From positions 32,077 through 96,076 of the forward strand of contig NW_005201004.1 in NCBI RefSeq assembly GCF_000372725.1: 64,000 nucleotides of DNA. Reading direction: 5' to 3'. A program made the translations under genes and the position numbers. Source of the stretch: Emiliania huxleyi CCMP1516. Its lineage: Eukaryota; Haptophyta; Isochrysidales; Noelaerhabdaceae. Positions 12,244-22,200 of the stretch are shown piece by piece. Position 1 is the stretch's first letter; the number at the start of each line of letters is the position of its first letter. Under the pieces are notes generated by a model, which searched no databases, had not been told where the DNA came from, and saw only the letters and a list, made by a program, of their open reading frames with translations.

Positions 12244-13335
12244 ATGGCGGACGCCGACGAGCCTCACGCGCCGGGCCCCACCTCAGACAGTACCTCCGGT
12301 GGGCTGCATCCACTCACCGCGGGGCTGCTCGCTCGCCATGATCGTCGATGTGCACCGACGGCGACCGCCCTCTCGAAGCGCCCGGCTGACTGGCCAGCCG
12401 CCGAGCAGGAGCGAGCAGCCGTTCGAATCCGCGGTGCAGCGCCGCGGATGGCGAACCTCGAGCCGGTGGAGAAGACCGCGGTCGTGTCGGACTCGTTCGG
12501 CGCCGATGCGGCGCCAGCAATTCGGGCGCGGCCGACTCGCTCCAGTTCGGCGCAGCTCGCCTTGGAGCCCACCGCGCTCTTAAATCGCCTCGAGACCATG
12601 CTCCTCGGCAACCATCCCGTCCCCGCACCCTCCAACGAGGTCAGCATCGTCGGCGAGGTCACCAACGGCATCATCATCGCCGCGAAAGCTGCCGTAAACA
12701 CGCTCTTTTTGTCGCAGCGGCGCGGCGCGCTGATGGCTCTCCAGATAAAGAACCTGAAGAAGGCTGCGCTGGCGTACCTTGTGTGGGACCTACGCGGCGA
12801 GCTGGCGGGCGCGCGACTCGAGCAGGCGGTCGTGTACGGCAAGCGGCTCGAGACACACGCGAGCGGCGTGGACAAGGAGTTGGGCAAGTGCAAGCGGCGG
12901 CAGGCGGGCGCGGAGGCGCTTCTCGCTGTCGTTCCAGAAACTTTGCAGGACGTGCCGACGCCAGAGGAGCCCGCGGTCGAGGAGGAGCCGGCTGTCGAGG
13001 ACCTGCCTGCCAGCGACTCCCGTCCCGACGACGCGTCTTCGGACAGCGATCGGGAAAGCGTCTTCGAACGCCGGGTGACCCGTCGGATGATCGACGCGGG
13101 CCTGAACGAGGCGCAATTCGATGATATGCGGAACGTTTACGGGATTCAGCTCGCCCACGAGGACAAGTGCCACGAGTGTGCCAAGCTGCAGGCTCGGGCA
13201 GTGAAACTGTATGATATGCTCCTCCCGTACCTCGAGCGCGACTGGGTGCCACTGGAGGAGGCCCTCCAGCGGCTCGACCTTGTAGACGCTCGTAAACGCT
13301 CGGGACCCCGGGTCGTGGGTATGATAGTGACATAA
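12244..13335 (+). CDS. Uncharacterised protein, 363 residues
   Basis: The ORF is open from before 12145; the first in-frame ATG is at 12244 (MADADEPHAPG). GC-ending codons and a continuous frame support it. The N-terminal third is Ala/Arg-rich and probably disordered. A central hydrophobic segment (NGIIIAAKAAVNTLFL, then MALQIKNLKKAALAYLVWDL) looks helical. An acidic Glu/Pro/Val linker (EEPAVEEEPAVEDLP) comes before a C-terminal part with CHECAKLQARAVKLYDMLLP, a possible short coiled coil with a CxxC. There is no family match I can name. It lies 0.2 kb upstream of the PAN-domain gene on the same strand. Confidence 0.55.
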   Translation: MADADEPHAPGPTSDSTSGGLHPLTAGLLARHDRRCAPTATALSKRPADWPAAEQERAAVRIRGAAPRMANLEPVEKTAVVSDSFGADAAPAIRARPTRSSSAQLALEPTALLNRLETMLLGNHPVPAPSNEVSIVGEVTNGIIIAAKAAVNTLFLSQRRGALMALQIKNLKKAALAYLVWDLRGELAGARLEQAVVYGKRLETHASGVDKELGKCKRRQAGAEALLAVVPETLQDVPTPEEPAVEEEPAVEDLPASDSRPDDASSDSDRESVFERRVTRRMIDAGLNEAQFDDMRNVYGIQLAHEDKCHECAKLQARAVKLYDMLLPYLERDWVPLEEALQRLDLVDARKRSGPRVVGMIVT

Positions 13336-13517
13336 CATACGTGTGATACACTACCAAAACAGGGCCGCGGGGGGGGCGTTGGGGGCCGCTGGAGGACCGC
13401 TAGACCCTTCCCGGGCCCCTCCGGGGGGGTCCGGGTGCACCCGGCGACGACTGCTGGTACCACCTGCTCCTCTTCCTTCCTCGCCAGCCAGAGATCATTA
13501 GGATTTCGCCCCGGCCG

Positions 13518-16357
13518 GTGGCTAGCTCGCAGCCGAACGCTCCAGGCAAGGGAGCGGAGTGGGGGCTGGCGGGGCTGTGGTCATCTCTGTCGCAAGGTTT
13601 TCATCAGCTTCGGTCGACACTCTCCAGGCGTGTTGCCCCCGAGGCAGAGAAGGGGCAGGAGGGGCAGAAAAGGAGCCAAGTCCAAGGGCCGCCACGCGCC
13701 AGGAGCGCTCTTGATGACCGTCGCAGGCAGCCTCCGACCAGTCCGCCTTCGTCAACGCCGGGGCGACGTTTATCGGAGGTTCCATCCACGCGTCGATCGC
13801 TGACCGGGTCTACAGACTTAAGCGACTACGCGTGCTTTGAAGATACCAAGGTCGGAAGCGGAAACATCGGTGCCACAAACGTAAGAGACATCGACGATTG
13901 TGCCGAACGATGTGGAGCCGGCACCTATTTTGACGATGACGGCGATGACGGGTGCGTGGCATTTGTGTTCAGCAGCAGCAGAAACTACTGCTACTGGAAA
14001 GATCAAGGTCAATACACACCACTGCCAGGATCTCCAGACGCAGGATCGGTTAGTTGTGTCTTGTCATCTCTCGTCCCCCCCAGTGCCCCCAGCCCGCCCA
14101 GTCCCCCATCTCCATCTACTCCGCCGCCCTCGCTACCGCCGTCTGCACCATCGCCAGCTGCTCCGCCCTGTCCATCGATTGGCAAACTAGCTTTCATCAA
14201 GGGGTCTGGCGCAGACTGGGACGAAACGCACTTGACAGAGGTTTTCCTCTTCGGCCCAACCGAACCGGTTCAAGAAGCCCATACCCCAATCAGCTGCGTG
14301 CGAGAGAACATGACGGCCACTGGTATCGATCAGGGAGCCTGGGATGACGGTAGTTACGGGGGCGGCGCCGTCTTCAGATTCACGACATCTGATAACGTGT
14401 TTGTCAGTCGACGTCCTGGGATGGGCGGTGGTTATGACTACGCAATGTTCCGCGCTGAGCACAGCGCCATGCCTGGCGATGAGGGCTGGATCAAGTGCGA
14501 AGTGACGCTGGATGGCACATGCGACTCCCCTCAAGAAATCACAATCCCGGTCTACGTCACAGATGTGCCTCCGCCGTCTCCGCCTTCTCCGCCGTCGCTG
14601 CCGCCTTCTCCACCGCCTTCTCCGCCTTCTCCGCCGCCTTCTCCGCTGCCGCCCCCACCTCCATCTACTCCGCCGCCCTCGCTACCGCCGTCTGCACCAC
14701 CGCCAGCTGCTCCGCCGCCCTCGCTGCCGCCGTCTGCCCCACCGCCAGCTACTCCGCCGCCCTCACTGCCGCCGTCTTCCCCGCCTCCATCTGCTCCGCC
14801 GCCGTCTACACCACCTCCATCTGCTCCGCCGCCCTCGCTGCCGCCGTCTACGCCACCTCCATCTGCTCCGCCGCCCTCGCTGCCGCCGTCTACGCCACCT
14901 CCATCTGCTCCGCCGCCCTCGCTGCCGCCGTCTACGCCACCTCCATCTGCTCCGCCGCCCTCGCTGCCGCCGTCTACGCCACCTCCATCTGCTCCGCCGC
15001 CCTCGCTGCCGCCGTCTACGCCACCGCCAGAGGAGGGCACCGGCGACGAGGACAGCGATGGCACTCCCGACCGGGTCGAGCCGAGCGACACAGACAGCGA
15101 CGGCATCCCTGATGCGGAGGAGGACCCGACCGCCGACTCCGACAGCGACGGCCTCCCCGAAAGCACGGACCCGGACGCCGATGGAGATGGCGCGCCAGAT
15201 GCCGAGGAGGGGAGCGCCGACTCGGACAGCGACGGCGTGCCCGATGCGCTCGACCCCGACGCAGACGGCGACCTGACGCCCGACTCGGAGGAGGGCACCG
15301 GCGACGAGGACAGCGATGGCACTCCCGACCGGGTCGACGGCAAGCCGTCTCAACCCCCTCCCACGTCTCCTCCGTATCCTCCAATTGCGCCCGACTTTCC
15401 CGATTCTGATGTTGCCGGTGCGGTTGTGGTGGACTTGCGTACAACCTCGCTTCCTGGAGCTCTTGATTTTTGTACCGACGGCTTTCTTCATGCCCTGCAA
15501 GATGTTGCATCAAAGGCAACCTCAACACATTCATCACATGTCGAGGTAAGATGTGCTGCTACATCGACGGGCGGAACTATCATCGAAACATCATCTACTG
15601 CGAGCCGTATGCTTTCGGAATCTTCCGAAATACAATGTCAAGGGCAGTCGATCTCAATTAGGGTTGAGTGCTCCTCGCTTGAAGGTTGCGAGAATGTTGC
15701 TCGACTGTTATCCGACCTGTTCGCAACGCCAGCTTCCGCCTCGTCTGTAGCGCAAGCTGACATCTGCGACGTGACCGTTCGACAATTCTCGTTCATGCCG
15801 ACTCCACCACCTTTCCTCCCACCTCCTTCACCCCCTCCCTTCTCGCCACCGCCCTCGGCTCAGCCCAAGCCAGCTCCTCTGCCGCCTCCGCCCTCGCCGC
15901 CAAAGCATCCTCCCAGCCCACCTGACCCGCCGCACCCGCCGCACCCGCCTACCCCACCTCCGTTTTCCCCCTCGCCGCCGAGCCCGCCCCCGCTTAGACC
16001 AGGAGGCCTCACTGGGGACCCGCATCTACACTTTGCAGACGGCGGCGAAGCCGACTTCCGCGGAGAAGATGGTGCTATATACGCGATGCTTCACCATAGT
16101 GGCCTCGCAGTGAATGCACTGTTCGAGAAATGTGGCTTCTTCCTCACGTCGCCGGCAAAGCTCAAGGTGATTGGCACATTCGTCACCGATGTGTTTATCA
16201 AATTACGCACGGATGTCTCGGGCCTCCTGCTTCGCGTGGAGTTCTCCCCTAACCAGCCACCAACGCCAATTGTTCACGGTCTAGGCACACAGCGGTTGAC
16301 CTCTGGCTCGCCGCCTCTGGTTGTTGATGATGTTCGTATCTCGGTGATGAAGACAGG
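13518..16357 (+). CDS. Secreted PAN / TSP3 / VWD-type multidomain protein, proline-rich, ends unresolved
   Basis: One long open frame. Domain order: a PAN/apple-like Cys domain (about 13830-14060, YACFEDTKV then CAERCG, YCYWK); a short SPPP linker; a domain with WDETHLTEVFLFGP and WIKCEVTLDGTCDSP; and a long extensin-like linker (14570-15030) with a 42-base unit repeated about five times. Next come calcium-binding thrombospondin type 3 repeats (15040-15340, DSDSDGLPESTDPDADGDG), a second Cys-containing region, another proline linker, and a von Willebrand type D-like start (LTGDPHLHFADG, from about 16000). Such proteins usually sit in the cell covering or are secreted. No in-frame ATG precedes the PAN domain, so a 5' exon with the signal peptide is missing. 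At 16357 there is a good donor (GACAG|GTAGCA); beyond it the frame loses the VWD pattern, so the gene is truncated or continues in an exon I could not find. Confidence 0.65.
14807..15025 (+). repeat. 42-bp tandem repeat coding PPSAPPPSLPPST
   Basis: The unit TACGCCACCTCCATCTGCTC plus the rest of a 14-codon block recurs at 14849, 14891, 14933 and 14975, with degenerate copies before. It codes the same proline/serine peptide each time. The near identity at DNA level shows recent expansion. Confidence 0.9.
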
Positions 16358-16520
16358 TAGCAGGCTGGCGAGCGCGCCGCGAGCGAGGCCGAGCGCGCGG
16401 AGGCCCCGCGGGCGCAGCTGCGCGAGAACATCCAGTACGTGATGGCCGGGCTGCGGACTGCAGCTGCGCAGACGCGCAGCCAGGCCGGGTCCAAAATAGA
16501 GGTAGAGGCTAGAGTATGTG
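16358..16520 (+). pseudogene. Exon-like fragment of another gene fused after the VWD region
   Basis: From about 16370 a different frame reads as an amphipathic coding segment (EAERAEAPRAQLRENIQYVM then AGLRTAAAQTRSQAGSKIE) with strongly GC-ending codons. It has no relation to the VWD domain upstream and no start or end of its own. It may be a rearranged piece of a coiled-coil gene. Confidence 0.4.
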
Positions 16521-16578
16521 TAGTAGAGTCCTGCTGGTCTCCTATTGATAGTGTCATAAGTGTGGCTGGTGTGTGTCA

Positions 16579-16880
16579 GAGCCTGACAGCACCCCGACAG
16601 CACCACCTGACAGCACCTGACAGCAACAGCCCAACGTCTGAGACAGCAGCAGCAGCCTGACAGCTCTGACAGCTCCGACAGCGTCTGACAGCAACACCCG
16701 ACAGCTCCGACAGCACCTGACAGCTACAGAACCCCTCGCCTGTCAGACACGCACCCGACAGCACCCAACAGCACTGAAAGCACCTGACAGCTGGTCTGAC
16801 AGAGGCACCTGACAGTGCCTGACAGCTGCCCCGACAGACCGACATATCACCTGACAGCACCTGACAGCCTGACAGCCAGG
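16579..16880 (+). repeat. CCTGACAGCA minisatellite
   Basis: About 300 bases are built from variants of CCTGACAGCACC, CCGACAGCACC and CTCTGACAG. No coding signal. The unit resembles the minisatellites that fill introns elsewhere in the window, so this could be an expanded intron of the broken gene upstream. Confidence 0.85.
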
Positions 16881-17204
16881 GCTCAGCTCAGATCGCATCG
16901 CTCCGTCATCGGGCACCGATCCATGCGCATCGCCGACCACTACCTCACGGCGCGCAACTCGCAAGGGATCATCGCACGGAGAATAGCACAGAAATAGAGA
17001 GTACGCACAGAGTGTGAGATTCACATAAAGGCTATAGCTAGCCAAAAAAGCTTTAAGCTTTAAAGCCGCGTACAGTCGAGTACAAAAGGGAGAGAGACAC
17101 GCCCCGCGTTTGCGGCCCCGCGACGAATCGCACACAGCAAGGCCCGTGCGCGTGCCTCGCCACCCTCCCGGACTACCCGCGCCAGTCGCCTGGCCTCTCT
17201 CGCC
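16881..17204. other. Intergenic, no gene seen
   Basis: The stretch between the minisatellite and the MITE contains no ORF of note and no recognisable motif. Confidence 0.4.
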
Positions 17205-17588
17205 TCTTCCCGCAGTGCTCGATCTTTACCGGTATGGGAGTTTTTGGCTAATCAAACCCAAGGCCTGCACTAATCAAAAAGTGGTACGGGATACCAGTTG
17301 CCTCACGGAAATCAAAGCGAGTCGGAGTGCCTTCTTGGTGGCAAAATCGGCAAAATCGGCAAAATACCGGGTATTTTGCGGGTATGCCTGGAAAAACCCG
17401 GGTATACCCGGGTAATACCCGCACACTTTTGCATGGTTTCGCCCCCGGGACAACACCGACAGCCGCTACAACTAATGAAACCCCCGCATACCACTTTCGC
17501 GTACCACTATACCATACCACTCCAAAACTAATCAAAATATCGCCAAATACCGGTCTCATACCGGTAAAGATCGAGCACTGCGTCTTCC
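17205..17588. mobile_element. MITE-like element with perfect 26-bp terminal inverted repeats
   Basis: 17211-17236 and 17557-17582 are exact reverse complements over 26 bases (outer end CGCAGTGCTCGATC, inner end ACCGGTATG). TCTTCC at 17205-17210 and 17583-17588 looks like a 6-bp target-site duplication. The 372-bp interior is clearly less GC-rich than the surroundings and has further internal inverted pieces (AAAATCGGCAAAATCGGC, ACCCGGGTATACCCGGGT) but no ORF. It is a non-autonomous DNA transposon in form. It lies just past the stop codon of the BSD gene. Confidence 0.85.
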
Positions 17589-17600
17589 GCTCCCACAAGC

Positions 17601-18287
17601 TCACTTCTTTGGCGCCAACAGACACGTCGCGTGCGAGAAAAAGTTGACCCAGAACGCCTTTTCGTCCAGCCGGCGTGGCACCAGCGCGTACTGCCTCTTT
17701 TGCAGCCCGGGCACGAGCGTCAGGGCCGCCACGGCCGCGCGCTCGCTGATTGCGACGGTCGTGCCGAGCGGCACCGCCGGGAAGGGAGGCGGCGCCTTCA
17801 TCGCCGCTGTGAGCAGCGCCTCCGACTCAGCCGCGGCCAGCGCCGCCAGCTTGGCGCGGGCCGCCTCGTCCGCCGCCTCCCACGCCGGCGTGAAGGAGTC
17901 GTCGGGCGCGGCGCACCTCCACGCGTCGCCCTCGCCCTGCGCCACCAGCAGCGCCTTTGCGTGGCGCGTCACAATCACCGTCGCGTGCGAGAAGAAGGCC
18001 TCCCAGAAGGCCGCCTCGGTCAGCGTCTTTGGGATGGTCTCGTAGTGCTTGCGCTGCAGCCGCGGCACCAGCGTCAGCGCGGCGGTGGCCGCGGTGTGGT
18101 CGAGCGAGGCTTTTGTTCCCAGCGGCACTGGCGGCGCAGCTGGAGGCGCCTTTGGGTGCGGCTTGAGCAGGGCGGTCGAGTCTTTGCCTGCGAGAGCGGC
18201 GATCTCATCCTTTGCGGCGTCGGGCAGCTCGGCCCAGACGGCGGAGAAGGAGGAGGAGGAGCCGTCGGCGCTCTGGGCGCCGCCCAT
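17601..18287 (-). CDS. Tandem BSD-domain-like protein with MGG N-terminus
   Basis: 228 residues from the ATG at 18287. Two homologous halves are visible: each begins with an acidic helix, has a P-x-VPLGT segment, then ALTLVP-[RG]-LQ-K, and ends FW-x2-FFSHAT. The closing phenylalanine-tryptophan pair fits the BSD domain, found in TFIIH p62, synapse-associated SYAP1 and related proteins. The second half is a diverged internal duplication. The start MGGAQS is a possible N-myristoylation signal, which would place the protein at a membrane. An in-frame upstream ATG near 18396 would add about 36 residues (MRRECRYNSQRVF) with a hydrophobic stretch instead. I prefer the MGG start. The family assignment is by pattern only. 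Confidence 0.6.
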   Translation of the reverse strand: MGGAQSADGSSSSFSAVWAELPDAAKDEIAALAGKDSTALLKPHPKAPPAAPPVPLGTKASLDHTAATAALTLVPRLQRKHYETIPKTLTEAAFWEAFFSHATVIVTRHAKALLVAQGEGDAWRCAAPDDSFTPAWEAADEAARAKLAALAAAESEALLTAAMKAPPPFPAVPLGTTVAISERAAVAALTLVPGLQKRQYALVPRRLDEKAFWVNFFSHATCLLAPKK

Positions 18288-19235
18288 GACACGTTTGGCA
18301 AGAAAAAGTGACGTAACTGAGGTTGCCGACTGCACTCCAAGTGCTCCAAGTAACGCAAAGACTCTCTGAGAGTTGTAACGACATTCGCGCCGCATGGTGG
18401 CCGCGCTGCGCCGCTCGCCGCTGGCGCGCGGCTGATCGCGGCGCCGACCCCGCGGCGGCGCCATCTCACGCAGCGGGGCGCGTCGCGTCGTCGGCGCCAA
18501 AACAGACGCGAGCTCGCGGCGCGGCCGCGGCAGCAAAAACATCAACCGTCTACTTCTCCTCTCTTCTCGTCTCGTCTTGTCGCAGGCGCACACGCGCGCG
18601 ACGTGCGCACGTGTCGCCGCGTTCGCTCCGCGAAGGACGATTCGAACCGACACTCGGCTGCAACAGCGCGCAGCGCCGAAGAAAATTTTGGGGCTTCTGG
18701 CCGGTGTGGACGCCGTCGCAGCAGCTCGGTCGGGGGCCGCGCCCCCGGCGCGCCCGGCCCCCCACCTCGCGTTTCGCTGCGTGGCTCGAAAATCATTTTG
18801 TGCCCCCACCCCGCTGTACGTTGCTTTTATTATATATACCAAAAGGAGGGCTACACGAGGCCCTCTACGCTGGGGTGCCGGCGCCCTACTGGGCGCCCCC
18901 CACTCCCTTCCCCTTAGGTAGGTAGGTAGAAAGGTGAAGAACAGCCAGGCTCGGACTGGACACCAACGCGGTATGGGTGGACGCTGGACAGATGATGACG
19001 ACACGCACGAGCGACACACAGACACAAACAAGCTCACAAGACACACAGCCAGCGGGCTGCCACACACCCTGAGTTGGCGTACACATAACTCAAGGCCACA
19101 TCCTCCCTGTCGCCCCCCCCAGCACTCCAAGGTGCCAAGGGAACACATCCCCTTAAAGCCCCCACCGCTTACCCCCCCCGCGGTCCCTCGCGGCCCGCGA
19201 CCCGCCACCCGGTTGCTTTGCGTGTGCACGACCCG
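18288..19235. other. Divergent intergenic region
   Basis: This lies between the BSD gene (minus) and the acidic protein gene (plus), so both promoters should be here. A short AT-rich TTTTATTATATATACC at 18826-18841 stands out in otherwise GC-rich DNA and could be a TATA-like element, but neither orientation nor use is known. Confidence 0.35.
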
Positions 19236-22200
19236 ATGTCCTCCGATTCGGAGTGGCGCCCCTCCGGCTCTGAGGCCGGCGTGGATGAGTCCGGCGGGAC
19301 TGAGAACGACGCCTCCTCCTCCGCGGAGGCCGCCAGCAGCGGCACCGAGGAGGGGGACACATCGGAGAGCGAACCCGCTCAGCGAACCCGCCGCCGTTCG
19401 TCAGGGCGCGCGCGCTCTGCAGCCGCCGCCACCTCCTCGCGCGGCACGCGCGACACAGTCGGAGCCAGCCGAGCCAGGAAGCGGGTCCAGATCCAGATGA
19501 GCGAGAGCGAGGGTGAGGCGTCGGCGGCGAGCGCGGGTCGGGGCGACGAGTCGGGCGCCGAGTCGAGCGAGGGCGGTGACGCCAGCGAGGCGGACGAGAG
19601 CAGCAGCGCGGACGATCGCGCCGACCTCTGCGGCGAGCCAGGCTCAGACGCGGTGACTGGAGAGGCGCTCCAAGAGAAGCACGTCGTGTGGCGGTCGCCA
19701 GACGGCTCCTCGGCGCTCGCCGCCCCGCCCCCCGTGCCGACAGCACCCCCGCCACCGCGGCGCACCCCTCCCGCCCTCTGCGCTGTCGAGCCGCCTCCTC
19801 GCCCGCTCAACCTCTGCCCTCAATGAGTGTCAACAGCCCCCCGCTCCTTCTCAACCTCCTTCCAGGTGATGCGGCTCAACATCTCGACGATGCGCAAGAT
19901 CGCAATGACGTCGGGCGAGTGGCGCTCGCCGCCGCACTTCCGCGCGCCGATGGGCGAGCGGCTGCGCGCGCAGATTCGCCGCAAGTGGGGCGAGCCTCGC
20001 CTCCGCCGCCCCTCTTAATTAACTATTAATTAACAGTTAATTAGGGGGGGCGAGCCTCGCGTCCGCCGCCCGGGCCCCTTGCGCCCCCCCCCCCTCCCCC
20101 TCTCCACTCGCACCCCATCCACGGCCCCTCGCGCCCGGGCTTTGAGTCGAGGCCTTGAGCTGGCGCCGCTGGCGGGCTGACGAGCACCGGTGTCCGCCCC
20201 CCCGGTCCCAGGAGAGCGGGCTCTGCACGTGCCGAGCGGCGGCGAGGGCGGCGGCCACTCGACGGACCACTTCGCGAACCTCTTCGCGTCGTGGCAAGCG
20301 ACGCGCCTCTCCGCCGCGCGTGGCAACCTCTTCTGCTGCCCAATCTGCACGCTCTGGCGCCACCACCCCGCTGTAGCCGTTAGCTCTAGCGGCAGTGATC
20401 TTCACCCAGTGGCGCCGCAGCGCCGCACGCCACGCGCGGCGCGAGGCGAGGGCCCGGCACGCACGTCGCCGTAGGCTCCGCTCCGACTCTGCGGCCGCCG
20501 CGAGCCGCAGGGCGGCGAGGGACGGGCTGGGGCGGTCTGCGGACGGGCGGCTGGGCGAGGGCGCGCGCCGAGGGGGCGGACGAGGCCATCGCACGCCCCC
20601 GAGGCGTGCCCGACACGCTCTCCCGTAGGCGAGGACCATCTCCCCCATATCTCCCCACATCTCCCATATCTCCCCACATCTCCCCATATCTCCCGTAGGC
20701 GAGGACCCGGCCGAGGAGGAAGACGCCGAGGCGAGCCTGCTGCGAGGGGCTCGAGGCGGCCGCCACGTCCAGGACGCGTCCCGGACATGCCGCGCGTGTC
20801 TAGGCGGAGATCGAGGCGGCCACCGCGGCGTGGGGGGACGGCAAGCGCGCCGCAAAGGCGCTCGAGAAGGCGGCATCGCGCCGCGGAGGAAAGGGCAGGG
20901 GCGGGGGCGGCGCCGGCGCGTCGACGTCGCGTGCGGCGGAGGCGGAGGAGGCGGAGGAGGCGGAGGAGGCGGAGGAGGAGGAGGAGGAGGAGGAGGAGGA
21001 GGTGTGCGAGGCTTTGCTCGAGGTTCCGTTCGAGCCGCTGACGCTGCTCTACCGCGCATTGCCCGTGCGGCGGTGGGAGAGGGAGCAGGGGCTCTCTCTC
21101 CCCCCCGAGGCAGCAGCGGCGCAGTGCGTGATGCCTACCCTCGCTAAGATTGCATCACGACATAATTAATGTCAGGTTGCGGCGGCGCAGTGCGTGATGC
21201 CTACCATCGCCGACCTGAGGGCGCACTTGCGAGGGGCGCACGGACTGCCCGCCAAGGCGATGCTGGGCCCCTTCTGACTCCTCGTAGACACCTCCTAGAC
21301 ACTTCCTACACGGACTGCCCGCCAAGGCGATGCTGGGCCCCTTCTGACTCCTCGTAGACACCTCCTAGACACTTCCTACACGGACTGCCCGCCAAGGCGA
21401 TGCTGGGCCCCTTCTGACTCCTCGTAGACACCTCCTAGACACTTCCTACACGGACTGCCCGCCAAGGCGATGCCCGCGGCCGAGGTCAACGAGCGGCTCA
21501 AGCAGTGCGCGTTGCGCGGCGCCGACGGGCTCACTTTCCGCTGGGTGGGGGCGAACCAAAAGCTGTTCGGCGCCGGCCAGGGGGAGAGATGTAGTCGAGA
21601 TAGTCGAGAGATAGCCGAGAAATTGCCGGCCAGGGGGCGCGCTCCGCTCCACTCTGGTCGCGCCCCCGCCCGCCGCAAGAGCGTCGCTTCACCCGCGACG
21701 CTGTTCGCAGGCGCTCAACCGTTTCTGGCGATCGCCGGCGCGCGGGCTCGCCGCCAACCACGCCGCCCTCTACCTCTCGCTCTTCGACGAGGTGCAGGCG
21801 AGCCGCGAGCGCGGCGGCGCGGCCGACAGCTCCTTCGCGCCTCTCTTCGAGGAGAAGCTGTCCGACCCCGCCGCCTCGGCGCTGGCTTGGGAGAGGCTGG
21901 GCTTCGGCGGCGCCACCGGCGACCATTCGGGCGCGCCGAATGGTCGGAGGAGGGGGCGCGGCGGATACCTCTCACCGCGGCGCGCGTGTGTGGTGTAGGC
22001 GACGAGGGGATGGACCGCTTCATCGTGCCTGCGGGCGAGGAGGAGGAGGAGGAGGAGGAGGAGGAGGAGGGCGAGTCGAGCGGGGGCGAGGGCGAGGACG
22101 GCGAGGAGGGCGACGGCGAGGGGGGCGAGGAGGAGGGGGAGGGGGAGGGGGAGGAGGAGGAGGAGGAGGAGGAGGACACCAGCGAGCACGGCAGGATGCG

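Noticed and set aside
15040..15340. EF-hand protein
   Set aside because: The spacing DSDSDG-x-PD with DPDADGDG fits thrombospondin type 3 repeats better than EF-hand helix-loop-helix units.
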